Assembly (NCBI GenBank): GCA_046297395.1
Contig: JBKCNM010000032.1
Span: 62,001 to 126,000, forward strand
Source: JBEICQ01 sp046297395
GTDB lineage: Bacteria > Bacteroidota > Bacteroidia > UBA4408
Direction of reading: 5' to 3'
Length of the DNA: 64,000 bases
Shown: one piece after another, positions 31,838 to 42,324 of the stretch
How the letters are laid out: each line of letters starts with the position of its first letter
Position numbering within the stretch: position 1 is the stretch's first letter
The notes under the pieces: generated by a model
What the model was told of the DNA's origin: nothing
The model's input: only the letters and a program-made list of their open reading frames with translations
The model's database searches: none
Made by a program: the position numbers and the translations under genes

Positions 31838-34402
31838 CTAACGCAAGTCGTACCAGTCTTTTTTGCGGCTGAGTTTTAAGTCCTGCAACACTGATGCCCT
31901 CACATTGATGTCTACCGTGTACATTTTACGAGGCCCATAGGGAATCACATTGATGCGCATCTCCCAGCAATGCAGGTCGCGGTACAGGTTAAAATTAGGT
32001 ATGATTACATCTTTTGCGGTAAAATCATATCCACTGCTGAACTGCAATTTCCATTTAGGTGTAATGCTCAGGTCACCGTTTACAGATATGGTTTGCACAT
32101 AGCTTCCTACATAGGCAGGTTTATTATAACTGATATTATAAAATACAGAAAGGTTCCAAGGAATATTAAAATCTATGTAGGCATCTCTTTCTGCATTTAT
32201 CTTTTCTAACTCCTCTGGCGTGGCTTTATCGGAAGTAACAGGTTTTTTGGCCTGGGGAGGCTTTAAGGTAAATCCAATATTGAGTGCTGAGGAAGTAAGT
32301 CTTGCCCACTTTCCGGTAACATCATATTCCCAAAGTGCGCGTTTTTTGCCGGAATTAACATCCACATAATAAGGATCAACAACTGCTGTGTAGTTGATGT
32401 TTATGTTATTGAACAGAATGGTTCTTGCATTGATATTAAGCGGACTTAACTTCATGGAATCGGCCCGGAGATTGTAAACCGAGCTGAGGTTAAATGCATC
32501 GAGCAAGGTAATTTTTTTTGCTTCTCCGGTAGTGTCGCCCGGCAGCTTATATTTCATTTGAAGATTGTTGCTAAGTGCAAATGTGGCAGTACTTTGTTTG
32601 TTCACAGGAGGAGCACCGTAGATACTTGTTTCAAAAGGGGAATAAGAGACTGTTTTGCCATTGAATTCATAACTATCGGCACCTGTGATGGTGGGTTGAT
32701 AAGTATATGTCACACTGGGAATCATGAGGTGGCGGAAGCCCTGGATAAAACCTTTCTTAAACAAATAGTAGCCATAGATATTGGTGCGCACGGTGGTGTT
32801 TATTCTCAGCGTTCGAGCAGCGCGAAATCCGCTGATGGTATCAGTAACGAGTGAATCATTTTCACCTGCCTTTACCACGCGTCTATTAATGGTCTTAAGA
32901 TACCATGCCTCATTGTAATTGGCAGCAGGTGTAACAATCAGGTTACGAAACAAACGAAAATTGGTGCTGAGGGATACATCTTGTCGCAATCCGTTGCGCA
33001 TCACTTTGTCGAGTCGGTTACGAATATCTCTTATGAAACCGGTATCGGTGGTGGTAATCACATTCCTGAAATCAGCGGCATATACCAGCCTGAGGTCAGT
33101 AATAAATTTGGGTTTCCCAATGGTCCATTTATTACCCAGGGGATTGATTCCAGTCATGTTCAGGGTGAAAGTGGGCAGGTTCAGATTCATGCTTCTGGTG
33201 GCTGCATTCTGATCCTGAGAAGCAGTGGCATTAAAACTGAAAGGCGTTCCTAAAAATATTTTGGTGTAATTGATGTTGGAGGCAAATGTATTCTGCACAT
33301 ATCCTGCGATGTCGCGGGAAGCAATGTTACTTACCTTTCCAGCGTTTACGCTGGCTGAAAACCTGCTGTCGGGACGGGCTCTGGCATCCTGGTCGTGCAA
33401 CCATGTAAAGCGTATGTCTCGGTTAAGCGCATAATTCGGGAAACCCCTTTCGCCTTGTTTGATATTGGCGTAAGACACACCGATGCTACCCGAGTATTTA
33501 TAGCGAACGGCATACCCGGTTCTCACCCTGCCCCTATAGCTTCCGCGACTGTAGGCATCCACAGAAAATGTCATGTCCAGCTTGTCGTTAATGCCCCAGT
33601 AGTAGCCAAGTTCTTCAAGACCAAACCCGAGGCCGTCAGAATTAAACGGACGAGGCAAAATCAAACCATTGGATCTTCCCTTTTTGTTTGGAAAGAAACC
33701 GAATGGAACGGCGAGCGGGGTAGGAACTCCTGCTACCACCAAATCTGCAGGCCCTGTAACAATTTGTTTGTCCTTAATCACTTTCACTTTCCGGAGCGAA
33801 AAATAAAAATGAGGTGTATCATGTTCGCAGGTAGTGTATTTTCCCCTGCGCATGTAAAAATTATCCGAACTGTCTTTCTTCACTTGGTCGCCATGGAGGA
33901 ATCCTTCATCCTGCTTGGTCCTAACATCATGGATTTTCCCTTTTTTGGTTTTGTAGTTATAGGTCATTTTAACGGCCTTAAACTCCTGGTCACCTTGTGT
34001 GAAGAGGGGATTGCCTATGATTTTTCCAGTTGAATCAGGCAAGCCGTGGGCAAATAGCAAATTCTTCTTGAGGTCTACTCTGATGAATTCCGACTTGAGA
34101 GCAATGTCTTCAAAATACACCTCCGCCTTGCCATAGAGATACACACGCTGACTATCAACTTCGAATCGCATGGAATCATGCGCTAGGTATTTCACCTGAG
34201 ATTCAAGGGCATTCTTTGAAATCTTGACTTCGTTTTTTGGTTTAAAATTCAGGCTATCTGAACCGGTAGTGTCCGGTTTCGTTGGCAGATCACTGTTTTG
34301 TGCCCCTGCAATATGAGCATGAAGCAGGAGCAATACGATGACAAACAGGCAATGATTGCGGTTAATAACTTCCTTAAAAACTTGCTGAACTGAGGCTGGC
34401 AA
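31838..34402 (-). CDS. LptD-like outer-membrane LPS-assembly protein
   Basis: A large outer-membrane protein whose relatives insert lipopolysaccharide into the outer leaflet. After a signal peptide (HCLFVIVLLLLHAHIAGAQ) comes an OstA/LptA-like beta-jellyroll (about residues 60-190: YLYGKAEVYFEDIALKSEFI, GKIIGNPLFTQGDQEF), then a C-terminal barrel-type region with LVVAGVPTPLAVPFGFFPNKKG, which is a hallmark of Bacteroidota LptD-like proteins. No ATG precedes the signal peptide nearby; I take TTG at 34402 (MPASVQQVFKEV), giving 854 residues, though TTG 34438 is possible. Boxes at 34436-34443 and 34471-34478 could drive it. Divergent from the amidase gene. Confidence 0.85.
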   Translation of the reverse strand: MPASVQQVFKEVINRNHCLFVIVLLLLHAHIAGAQNSDLPTKPDTTGSDSLNFKPKNEVKISKNALESQVKYLAHDSMRFEVDSQRVYLYGKAEVYFEDIALKSEFIRVDLKKNLLFAHGLPDSTGKIIGNPLFTQGDQEFKAVKMTYNYKTKKGKIHDVRTKQDEGFLHGDQVKKDSSDNFYMRRGKYTTCEHDTPHFYFSLRKVKVIKDKQIVTGPADLVVAGVPTPLAVPFGFFPNKKGRSNGLILPRPFNSDGLGFGLEELGYYWGINDKLDMTFSVDAYSRGSYRGRVRTGYAVRYKYSGSIGVSYANIKQGERGFPNYALNRDIRFTWLHDQDARARPDSRFSASVNAGKVSNIASRDIAGYVQNTFASNINYTKIFLGTPFSFNATASQDQNAATRSMNLNLPTFTLNMTGINPLGNKWTIGKPKFITDLRLVYAADFRNVITTTDTGFIRDIRNRLDKVMRNGLRQDVSLSTNFRLFRNLIVTPAANYNEAWYLKTINRRVVKAGENDSLVTDTISGFRAARTLRINTTVRTNIYGYYLFKKGFIQGFRHLMIPSVTYTYQPTITGADSYEFNGKTVSYSPFETSIYGAPPVNKQSTATFALSNNLQMKYKLPGDTTGEAKKITLLDAFNLSSVYNLRADSMKLSPLNINARTILFNNININYTAVVDPYYVDVNSGKKRALWEYDVTGKWARLTSSALNIGFTLKPPQAKKPVTSDKATPEELEKINAERDAYIDFNIPWNLSVFYNISYNKPAYVGSYVQTISVNGDLSITPKWKLQFSSGYDFTAKDVIIPNFNLYRDLHCWEMRINVIPYGPRKMYTVDINVRASVLQDLKLSRKKDWYDLR

Positions 34403-34435
34403 CCGGCTATGATTTGGTTTTAATTTGGTCGAGCG

Positions 34436-34443
34436 CAAATTTA
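34436..34443 (-). promoter_or_regulatory. Putative -7 element (TAAATTTG) for lptD-like gene
   Basis: Exact TAnnTTTG on the minus strand, 33 bases before the TTG start at 34402. A second exact copy, TATATTTG, lies on the same strand at 34471-34478. Both fall in the divergent lptD/amidase region. Confidence 0.45.
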
Positions 34444-34456
34444 ACCAAATTTCGGG

Positions 34457-35710
34457 GTGTATATTGTAAGCAAATATAATACATGGATAAGTCCTGCCAT
34501 GACGGCTTGTCTGCTCATGCTTTTTTGTTGCGTCTTGATACAGGCCGCAGCACCCGTGGGAAAGTTTACGCTTGTGATTGATGCAGGCCATGGGGGTGAG
34601 GATCCGGGTTGCCATGGTGACAGGTTCAAGGAGAAAGAAGTGGCATTGGCTATTGCTCTGAAATTTGGAAAACTTGTAGAGAAGAACTGCCGGGATGTGG
34701 AGGTGGTATATACCCGAAAAACGGATGTATTTTTGGAGCTCAATGAGCGGGCGGCCATTGCCAATAATAACAGAGCGGATTTATTTGTATGCATTCATTG
34801 CAATGCCTCTCCCAATCGCAAGGTTTTTGGAAGCGAGACCTATGTGATGGGGTTGCATAAGTCGAAAGGGAATCTGGATGTTGCCAAGAGGGAGAATGCC
34901 GCCATCCTTCTTGAGGAAAACTACCAGAAAAATTATGACAATTTTGATCCCAACTCCGATGAAGCCAATATCATTTTTACGATGTATCAAAATGCTTTTC
35001 TGGAACAAAGCCTGGACCTTGCCTCAAAAATTCAGTATTATTATAATGAGAAAGCCTGCCGTATCAACAAAGGCGTAAAACAGGCAGGTTTTTTGGTATT
35101 GTGGAAAACCTCCATGCCTAGTTTACTTACAGAAACAGGCTTTTTAACAAACCCTGAAGAGGAGAAATTTCTTGGATCAGAAAAAGGGCAGGATCATATG
35201 GCACTTTCTTTGTTTTTGGCATTCCGCAAATACAAAGATGAGGTGATGCAGAAAAAAACTGCACAGGCAGATAGTTTGGAAATGCTTCCCGGTTGCAAAT
35301 CAGAAAAGAATGGCTCAACCCTCCCGCTGGATGATGTGCTCAAGGAAGAGGTAAAAGTCGGGAATGACAAAATGGTTTCAGATGCTGCGCACCAAAATGA
35401 GATCAAAGAGACACCTCCTGTTCCGGCAGGATATTTCAGTGTTCAATTTTATGGAACGCCTCTGCATGTAAAAGCAAAATCTTCTGAGCTTCGCGGGATA
35501 AAGCCTAATCTTGTTCTTGATATAGGAAAAGGGAAAAAATATTTTTCCGGAGAATTCTATCGTTTTGAAGATGCGATGGAACACCAGAAAAAACTTCGAA
35601 AAAAAGGTTTCGAGGATGCATTTGTAGTGGGCATCAAGGGTAAAAATAGAATTCCTGCAGGTGAGCTCCTGAATGAACAAAAGAAAAATTCAGAAAGCCT
35701 TGTTGAATGA
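34457..35710 (+). CDS. N-acetylmuramoyl-L-alanine amidase (Amidase_3)
   Basis: An exported amidase that cuts the bond between MurNAc and the stem peptide, used in daughter-cell separation. Residues about 38-265 form the Amidase_3 domain with zinc ligands in DAGHGG, FKEKEVALA and FVCIHCNA, and the catalytic glutamate in LLTETGFLTN. A linker (270-340) precedes a C-terminal SPOR-like segment (YFSVQFYGTPLHVKAKSSEL...YRFEDAMEHQKKLRKKGFEDAFVVGI) that probably binds denuded peptidoglycan. The start is uncertain: GTG 34457 keeps a basic residue before the hydrophobic signal, ATG 34499 (MTACLLMLFCC) does not. The M23 protein upstream in the window could act as activator. mlaD follows after 42 bases. 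Confidence 0.9.
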   Translation: MYIVSKYNTWISPAMTACLLMLFCCVLIQAAAPVGKFTLVIDAGHGGEDPGCHGDRFKEKEVALAIALKFGKLVEKNCRDVEVVYTRKTDVFLELNERAAIANNNRADLFVCIHCNASPNRKVFGSETYVMGLHKSKGNLDVAKRENAAILLEENYQKNYDNFDPNSDEANIIFTMYQNAFLEQSLDLASKIQYYYNEKACRINKGVKQAGFLVLWKTSMPSLLTETGFLTNPEEEKFLGSEKGQDHMALSLFLAFRKYKDEVMQKKTAQADSLEMLPGCKSEKNGSTLPLDDVLKEEVKVGNDKMVSDAAHQNEIKETPPVPAGYFSVQFYGTPLHVKAKSSELRGIKPNLVLDIGKGKKYFSGEFYRFEDAMEHQKKLRKKGFEDAFVVGIKGKNRIPAGELLNEQKKNSESLVE

Positions 35711-35736
35711 GCCCTTTCCACTTGTTCATAAACATG

Positions 35737-35744
35737 TATATTTG
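35737..35744 (+). promoter_or_regulatory. Putative -7 element (TATATTTG) for mlaD-like gene
   Basis: Exact TAnnTTTG in the amidase-mlaD gap, eight bases before the GTG start. Confidence 0.5.
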
Positions 35745-35752
35745 CGAGCACT

Positions 35753-36721
35753 GTGGCATTAAACAGAGAAATTAAAATCGGCCTTGTCATCGCCATTTCG
35801 GTGCTGGCATTCGTATTTGGGTTCAACTTTCTAAAAGGAAAAAACATCTTCGGTTTCAGGAAAACCTATTACGCAGTATATGAGAATGTAAATGGTCTTA
35901 CCGAATCAAACCCTGTTTTTGTCAGAGGGTTAAACATCGGTAATGTAAACAAGATTTATTTCCATCCCCAAGAAACGAATCTGATCATTGTGGAGATTGC
36001 GCTGAAAGACCGGGATTTGCTGATCCCCAAGAATTCTGTTGCCACCATATACTCAAGCAGTCTCTTTGGCGGAATGGCCATAGACTTGAAATACAGCAAT
36101 GAAAAAACATTTTACCAGCCGGGAGATACACTGAAGTCTGCTTTGCAAAGCGGCCTCACAGATGAGATTGGCAAGCAGATTGTGCCGGTAAAAGAGAAAG
36201 CTGAAAAATTGCTTGTTTCCATCGATTCCCTTATCAACAACCTGAATACCGTTTTTGCGGGCAAAACCAAGGGTAACCTGAAGCAAAGTATTCAATCGCT
36301 AAACACCATGACCAACGATCTGGCGGGTTTGGTCAAAGAGCAAAGACAAAGGTTGGGAGAGATTGCTGAGCATGTTCATTCCATCACAAAAAATCTGAAA
36401 AACAGCAACAAGCGTATCGAAAATATCCTTGCCAACCTCAACCAGGTGAGCGATTCTCTCGTGAAGGCCAACATTGCAGGAACTGTTCGCAACGCAAACC
36501 AGGCGCTATCAGATGTGAGTCAGGTAATGGGAAAAATTAACCGGGGTGAAGGTTCACTGGGCATGCTTGTAAACGACCATAAACTTTACAACAACCTTGA
36601 GTCCAGTTCAAGGGATTTGGATAGCCTGCTTGCCGATCTAAAAGCACATCCCGGAAGGTATGTGCATTTTTCTGTTTTTGGTAAAAAAGATAGAAAATCC
36701 AAGGCCAAAGCCGCCAAATAA
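35753..36721 (+). CDS. MlaD/MCE-domain lipid-transport protein
   Basis: An inner-membrane-anchored MCE protein of 322 residues, of the kind that carries phospholipids across the periplasm. It has a short N-terminus REIKIG, one membrane helix (about 9-25), FNFLKGKNIFG, and an MCE domain (about 35-115: YAVYENVNGLTESNPVFVRG, LIPKNSVATIYSSSLFGGMAIDL). The rest is helical, ending RGEGSLGMLVND. The start is GTG (35753); there is no ATG in frame near. MlaE and MlaF partners are not in this window. Spacing of 42 bases behind the amidase allows co-transcription, but a promoter box lies between. Confidence 0.9.
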   Translation: MALNREIKIGLVIAISVLAFVFGFNFLKGKNIFGFRKTYYAVYENVNGLTESNPVFVRGLNIGNVNKIYFHPQETNLIIVEIALKDRDLLIPKNSVATIYSSSLFGGMAIDLKYSNEKTFYQPGDTLKSALQSGLTDEIGKQIVPVKEKAEKLLVSIDSLINNLNTVFAGKTKGNLKQSIQSLNTMTNDLAGLVKEQRQRLGEIAEHVHSITKNLKNSNKRIENILANLNQVSDSLVKANIAGTVRNANQALSDVSQVMGKINRGEGSLGMLVNDHKLYNNLESSSRDLDSLLADLKAHPGRYVHFSVFGKKDRKSKAKAAK

Positions 36722-36802
36722 ATCCGCTTGATTAATTTTAGCAAATAACCTTCTTTAACTGCTTATCGCCTGTTTTTTGTTGGGCATAATTTTCTACCTT
36801 AG

Positions 36803-38110
<1,308 letters not shown>

Positions 38111-38141
38111 ACAATAAGCACACAGATAGTCAAACAAAGTC

Positions 38142-39449
38142 ATGGATTCACTCAAGGAAAAATTCATCAGTAAAGCGAAGCCTCTTGCTGCTGAAATCAA
38201 ACAAATCATCAAAGAACATGGTGATAAAAAATTAGGGGAGTATAGTGTAGCAGATGTGTACCAGGGAATGAAAGGGATGATTGGCATGGTTACTGAAACA
38301 TCCAAGCTCGACGCCCAGGAAGGCATCCGTTTTCGCGGTTATTCCATTCCTGAACTCAGGGAAAAACTTCCAAAAGCACCCGGTGGAACCGAGCCATTGC
38401 CCGAAGGTATTTTTTATTTGATGCTCACAGGAGATCTGCCTACTTATGAAGAGGTGCATGATGTATCCAACAACTGGGCAAGGCGTTGTATCGTTCCCAA
38501 ACATGTGTTTGATGTGCTCGACAGGTTGCCAAAATCAACGCATCCCATGACCCAGTTTGGAATGGCTGTAATGGCCATGCAAACAGAATCAGTTTTTGCA
38601 GCAGCATACCGCCGTGGAATTCCCAAAAAAGAATATTGGGATCATTGCTATGAAGATGCCATGAACCTGATTGCCAGGTTGCCTAGAGTGGCGGCTTATA
38701 TTTATCGCAAAACTTATCATGGGGATGTGCACATAGAACCTGATCCTAAATTGGATTGGGCGGCAAATTTCGCCCATATGTTGGGATATGAGGCTTTCGA
38801 TATGAAACGCCTGATGCGTCTTTACCTGACCATTCATGCAGACCATGAAGGTGGTAATGTCTCTGCTCATGCTACTCATCTTGTTGGCTCGGCCCTTAGT
38901 GATCCTTATCTATCCTTTGCTGCAGGTATGAATGGCCTTGCGGGTCCGCTGCATGGATTGGCCAACCAGGAAGTTGTTGCCTGGCTGCAGGAAATGCTAA
39001 ACCAACTGAACACTACTTTGCCAAGCAAAGAACAAATAGCAGACTATGTAAAAAAGACACTTGCTGAAGGCAAGGTTGTGCCAGGCTATGGACATGCAGT
39101 GCTGAGAAAAACAGATCCGAGGTTTACTGCCCAACAGGATTTTTACAGAAGGTATATCAAGCAGGATGACTTCTGTGAGACTGTGCAATTGGTTTATGAA
39201 GTTGTACCTCCGATTTTGGAGTCGCTAGGAAAAATAAAAAATCCATGGCCCAATGTGGACGCTCATTCGGGCGCATTGCTCATGCATTATGGCATGAAAG
39301 AGTATGATTTTTATACTGTTTTGTTCGGCGTAAGTCGTGCTCTCGGTGTGATGGCTTCACTGATATGGGACAGGGCATTGGGACATCCAATTGAAAGGCC
39401 AAGTTCCATTACCACCCAGGGTCTTAAGAAAAAGATTGGCCTGGTATAA
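38142..39449 (+). CDS. Citrate synthase, mitochondrial (Si) type
   Basis: Condenses acetyl-CoA and oxaloacetate to citrate, entry to the TCA cycle. The 435 residues look strikingly like animal mitochondrial citrate synthase rather than bacterial GltA. The active-site residues have clear counterparts: His235 (IHADHEGGNVSAHATHLVGS), His271 (LAGPLHGLANQEV), His318 (VVPGYGHAVLRKTDPR), Asp373 (NPWPNVDAHSGALL). The strings VGSALSDPYLSFAAGMNG and YTVLFGVSRALGVMASLIW are typical of the eukaryotic branch. The N-terminal GIRFRGYSIPEL matches as well. No NADH-binding extension of type II enzymes is present, so a dimer is expected. It lies behind eno and ends at a strong terminator. Confidence 0.96.
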   Translation: MDSLKEKFISKAKPLAAEIKQIIKEHGDKKLGEYSVADVYQGMKGMIGMVTETSKLDAQEGIRFRGYSIPELREKLPKAPGGTEPLPEGIFYLMLTGDLPTYEEVHDVSNNWARRCIVPKHVFDVLDRLPKSTHPMTQFGMAVMAMQTESVFAAAYRRGIPKKEYWDHCYEDAMNLIARLPRVAAYIYRKTYHGDVHIEPDPKLDWAANFAHMLGYEAFDMKRLMRLYLTIHADHEGGNVSAHATHLVGSALSDPYLSFAAGMNGLAGPLHGLANQEVVAWLQEMLNQLNTTLPSKEQIADYVKKTLAEGKVVPGYGHAVLRKTDPRFTAQQDFYRRYIKQDDFCETVQLVYEVVPPILESLGKIKNPWPNVDAHSGALLMHYGMKEYDFYTVLFGVSRALGVMASLIWDRALGHPIERPSSITTQGLKKKIGLV

Positions 39450-39465
39450 TCAGATACACCAAAAT

Positions 39466-39495
39466 AAAAAAACCTCCCTTGGGAGGTTTTTTTTT
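39466..39495. terminator. Bidirectional terminator between citrate synthase and DUF349 gene
   Basis: Near-perfect palindrome AAACCTCCC-TT-GGGAGGTTT flanked by A residues on the left and TTTTTTTTT on the right. It serves the rightward citrate synthase and, by its A run on the opposite side, the leftward DUF349 gene. Confidence 0.9.
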
Positions 39496-39522
39496 GCACT
39501 TTTATTCATTTTCGAATTGTAC

Positions 39523-41772
39523 TTATGACTCTGCCGGTGATGAAGCACCATCAACATTTTCCTTTTTTGGACTTACGCCCTGCTGGGTCTGGTCAATAAT
39601 TTTTAATTGCTCTTTAAGTTTTTGTATTTCTCTTTTTGTGTTCTCCACTTTGGTTCGTGCATCTTTGAGAATACTCTCGGCATTGGCAGACTTAGCAAAA
39701 AATCCCATGTTGTTTTCCGCCTGAAGAATTTCCTGATTAAGGCGTCCAATCCTGTCGCGAATCTTTTGCTTCTCATCTGCTAATTTTTCTGTCCCGCGGC
39801 TGTCATTTTTCATCGACTGGTATTTCATGGTGAAGAGTGATCGCTGGTTGTCACCAACGCGCGCCCTTACTTCTTCAAATTTCTTGTCGATGACTTTACG
39901 GTAGCGGGAATTGAGAGATTCCTTTTCCTTGAAAGGAACATGCCCAATACCCATCCATTCATTTTGAAATTGCTTGAGCGCTGAGATGGTATCGTTGTTG
40001 TTGTCGAGAAGTTCAAAAGTTTCAATCTTTGAAATCAGTTGATTTTTGAGTTCCAGATTTTTCGATTGTTGTTCAACCTCATCGGCAAAATGCAGCTTTT
40101 TGTTTTCAAAGAAGCTGTCGCATGCTTTGCGGAATCTCGCCCACACTTTATCGGAATGTTTTTTAGAGACAGGCCCAATCGATTTCCATTGTTCTTGTAA
40201 TTGCCTGATGATGTTTCCGGCATTCTTCCAGTCCGTACTATTGGCAAGTGTTTCGGCCTGTTCGCATATATCCTGCTTGAGTTTGAGGTTGTGTGAAAGT
40301 GCTTGTCGGAGTTCAGCATAAAACTTTTCTCTCGATTTATAGAAGGTATCCCTCAGTGATTTGAATAACTTCCATAGTTCTTCATTTTTTTCCTTGTTGG
40401 CGAATCCGGCCAGTTTCCACTTCTCCATCAGTTGCTCAGCCTGCTGACTAACTTCGAGCCATTCCTTGTGACTGAGCGGCTGAGCCTCACTGATTTTCTG
40501 CATCTCTGCAATCAGGGCCTCTTTGAGCTGAACAGACTGGGCATGAGACTCACGCCTTGAATCGATATACTCGCGTTGGCGTTGAAAAACTTTGTCGAGT
40601 GCTGCAGTAAATCTTTGCCATAAACTCTCATTGATTTCTTTTGGCACAGGTCCAATTTCCTTCCATGCCTGCTGCAATTCTTTGGCTGTTTCCAGGGCCG
40701 TTTTGAGTGATGGCTCAATGATATTTTCTTCCGCTTTTTCGCAAAGGGTGTTTTTGGCTACCAGGTTTTTTTTCTGATCGAGCTCTCTCAATTCCTTGTC
40801 AATTTTCAATCGCTCATAGAACCTACCGGTATTAAATCTGTAATCTTCCCAAAGGTTGTTGCTTTCACCTGTGGGAACCAATCCGGTGGAACGCCAACGA
40901 TTTTGCAGGTCGTGAAGTTTCTCAATCTGCTTAAAATTAAGCTCTACACTATCAGCAAGCTGGCGAATCTCCTCGATGATTTGTTTTTTCACCAAAAGAT
41001 TTGCCTTTTGCTCTTTTTCGCGGGTTTGCTGCAATTGATAAAGACGATGATTGAAAGCACGGAGGAGGTTCACGAATTGTTCATGAAATTCATCAGGCTG
41101 TTGAGCCTGCTTTTCGTCCTCAGATTCATCCTCCTCACTTACAGCTTTGATTTTTTCTTCCTGCAGCTTTCTTTCTTCTTTGGTAAGATTTAGAAAACAA
41201 TCGCGAATTTCCCTCACAGGTTTTCTCAAGGAGAGAATGTCATCCTGTTTGAGCAATTCCTCAAGTTTAGCAAGCAGTTCCTTACGACTGAGGTGGGAGT
41301 AGGATTCCTCAGCAGCACCTTCATCAGAAAATTCTTCAGGATTGGCTTCATGGATTTCAACTACCGGCATATCGGAAGCTTCCTGATGGACCGCAGGAGA
41401 AGGACTTTCGTAAGCGCCTTCCACAGAAGGGATTTCTTCAGGCCTGTCTTGCCCCGTACCTTGGGATGTATGATTATTATTGACAGATTCAGTATGATGA
41501 AAATCTGCAGGCTGCTGACCTGAGGATTCAGAAACAGCAGGTTGAATTACTGCTTGCGATTCATTGCTGTTTGCATTCATTTCGCTGTGAGATGCGTTCC
41601 GGCTGACGGCTTCATCGATGGGTTCTGCGTGCGCATGCATGTGTGGATGAGCGATGGTTTCTTCATCGGGCAAATGGGTAGCAATGGTTTGGTTTTCGCC
41701 GATCATCGGTGAACCCTCCGGCAGGGATGCAGACGAAGTCCCCGCAGAAGGTGCATTTTCTTCTTGTATCAT
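39523..41772 (-). CDS. DUF349 repeat protein
   Basis: A 749-residue, largely helical cytoplasmic protein with five DUF349 repeats; each has the pattern W-x3-G-x-V/A-P then a helix with (L)W/R-x-R/F-x3. Repeats are seen as RWRSTGLVPTGESNNLWEDY, AWKEIGPVPKEINESLWQRF, KWKLAGFANKEKNEELWKLF, QWKSIGPVSKKHSDKVWARF and EWMGIGHVPFKEKESLNSRY. The N-terminal 150 residues are acidic and disordered (many Glu, His, Gln). The C-terminal end has a coiled coil. The family is widespread in Bacteroidota and its function is not settled. Monocistronic, with its promoter box at 41796-41803 and terminator at 39466-39495. Confidence 0.9.
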   Translation of the reverse strand: MIQEENAPSAGTSSASLPEGSPMIGENQTIATHLPDEETIAHPHMHAHAEPIDEAVSRNASHSEMNANSNESQAVIQPAVSESSGQQPADFHHTESVNNNHTSQGTGQDRPEEIPSVEGAYESPSPAVHQEASDMPVVEIHEANPEEFSDEGAAEESYSHLSRKELLAKLEELLKQDDILSLRKPVREIRDCFLNLTKEERKLQEEKIKAVSEEDESEDEKQAQQPDEFHEQFVNLLRAFNHRLYQLQQTREKEQKANLLVKKQIIEEIRQLADSVELNFKQIEKLHDLQNRWRSTGLVPTGESNNLWEDYRFNTGRFYERLKIDKELRELDQKKNLVAKNTLCEKAEENIIEPSLKTALETAKELQQAWKEIGPVPKEINESLWQRFTAALDKVFQRQREYIDSRRESHAQSVQLKEALIAEMQKISEAQPLSHKEWLEVSQQAEQLMEKWKLAGFANKEKNEELWKLFKSLRDTFYKSREKFYAELRQALSHNLKLKQDICEQAETLANSTDWKNAGNIIRQLQEQWKSIGPVSKKHSDKVWARFRKACDSFFENKKLHFADEVEQQSKNLELKNQLISKIETFELLDNNNDTISALKQFQNEWMGIGHVPFKEKESLNSRYRKVIDKKFEEVRARVGDNQRSLFTMKYQSMKNDSRGTEKLADEKQKIRDRIGRLNQEILQAENNMGFFAKSANAESILKDARTKVENTKREIQKLKEQLKIIDQTQQGVSPKKENVDGASSPAES

Positions 41773-41795
41773 GTTGTTTAAATACGATTGATATA

Positions 41796-41803
41796 CAAAT
41801 GTA
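41796..41803 (-). promoter_or_regulatory. Putative -7 element (TACATTTG) for DUF349 gene
   Basis: Exact TAnnTTTG on the minus strand, 23 bases before the ATG at 41772. Confidence 0.52.
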
Positions 41804-41940
41804 AGTGAATTTTACAGCAAGTACAGAGAATTTCAATTTTCTGCACCCTACTTTCTCACTTGAGATAGACAAACACGCAACAAGTGAAAAGGGTTCAAAA
41901 ATTAACTTATTAATTTGCGTATAATTGCGGTATCAAAACC

Positions 41941-42312
41941 ATGAAAATCAACCATACGGCCACATGGATGCTCGTAACCATTGTGCTGATTATATCCTGT
42001 AAAAAAGGAAACTACGAGCGGGATTTTATGCCCAAGCCTATTCCTTCCGACACTTGCTCTGTCAATATCACTTTCAGCAAACATGTCTCGGCAATCATTG
42101 GGTCTAAATGTGCTGTTTCCGGATGTCACAACAGCACAGGCCTCAATCCTGCCTTTCTCAACTATCAGGACATCAGTTCTTATGCATCGCGTATCAAAAC
42201 GCGTATCAACGATGCAGGTAATCCCATGCCACCCGTAGGAGCCACTCCCCTCACCTCCTGCGAGGTTGCCAAGTTAAGTTCATGGATAAGTGCGGGTGCT
42301 CAAAACAACTAA
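41941..42312 (+). CDS. Small lipoprotein with CX4CH heme-type motif
   Basis: A 123-residue predicted lipoprotein: signal ending LIISC with the cysteine near residue 20. The mature protein has FSKHVSAIIGSKCAVSGCHNSTG, in which C-AVSG-CH is a CX4CH motif like the atypical heme attachment sites of planctomycete-type cytochrome domains; an ordinary c-type site is CX2CH. The C-terminal PMPPVGATPLTSCEVAKLSSWISAG fits the distal, possibly methionine, ligand region and ends as cytochrome domains do (L..WI..GA). Proteins of this sort stand before DUF5777 barrels in Bacteroidota. Role in electron transfer or sensing is unproven. Confidence 0.75.
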   Translation: MKINHTATWMLVTIVLIISCKKGNYERDFMPKPIPSDTCSVNITFSKHVSAIIGSKCAVSGCHNSTGLNPAFLNYQDISSYASRIKTRINDAGNPMPPVGATPLTSCEVAKLSSWISAGAQNN

Positions 42313-42324
42313 ATCAACATTCCC

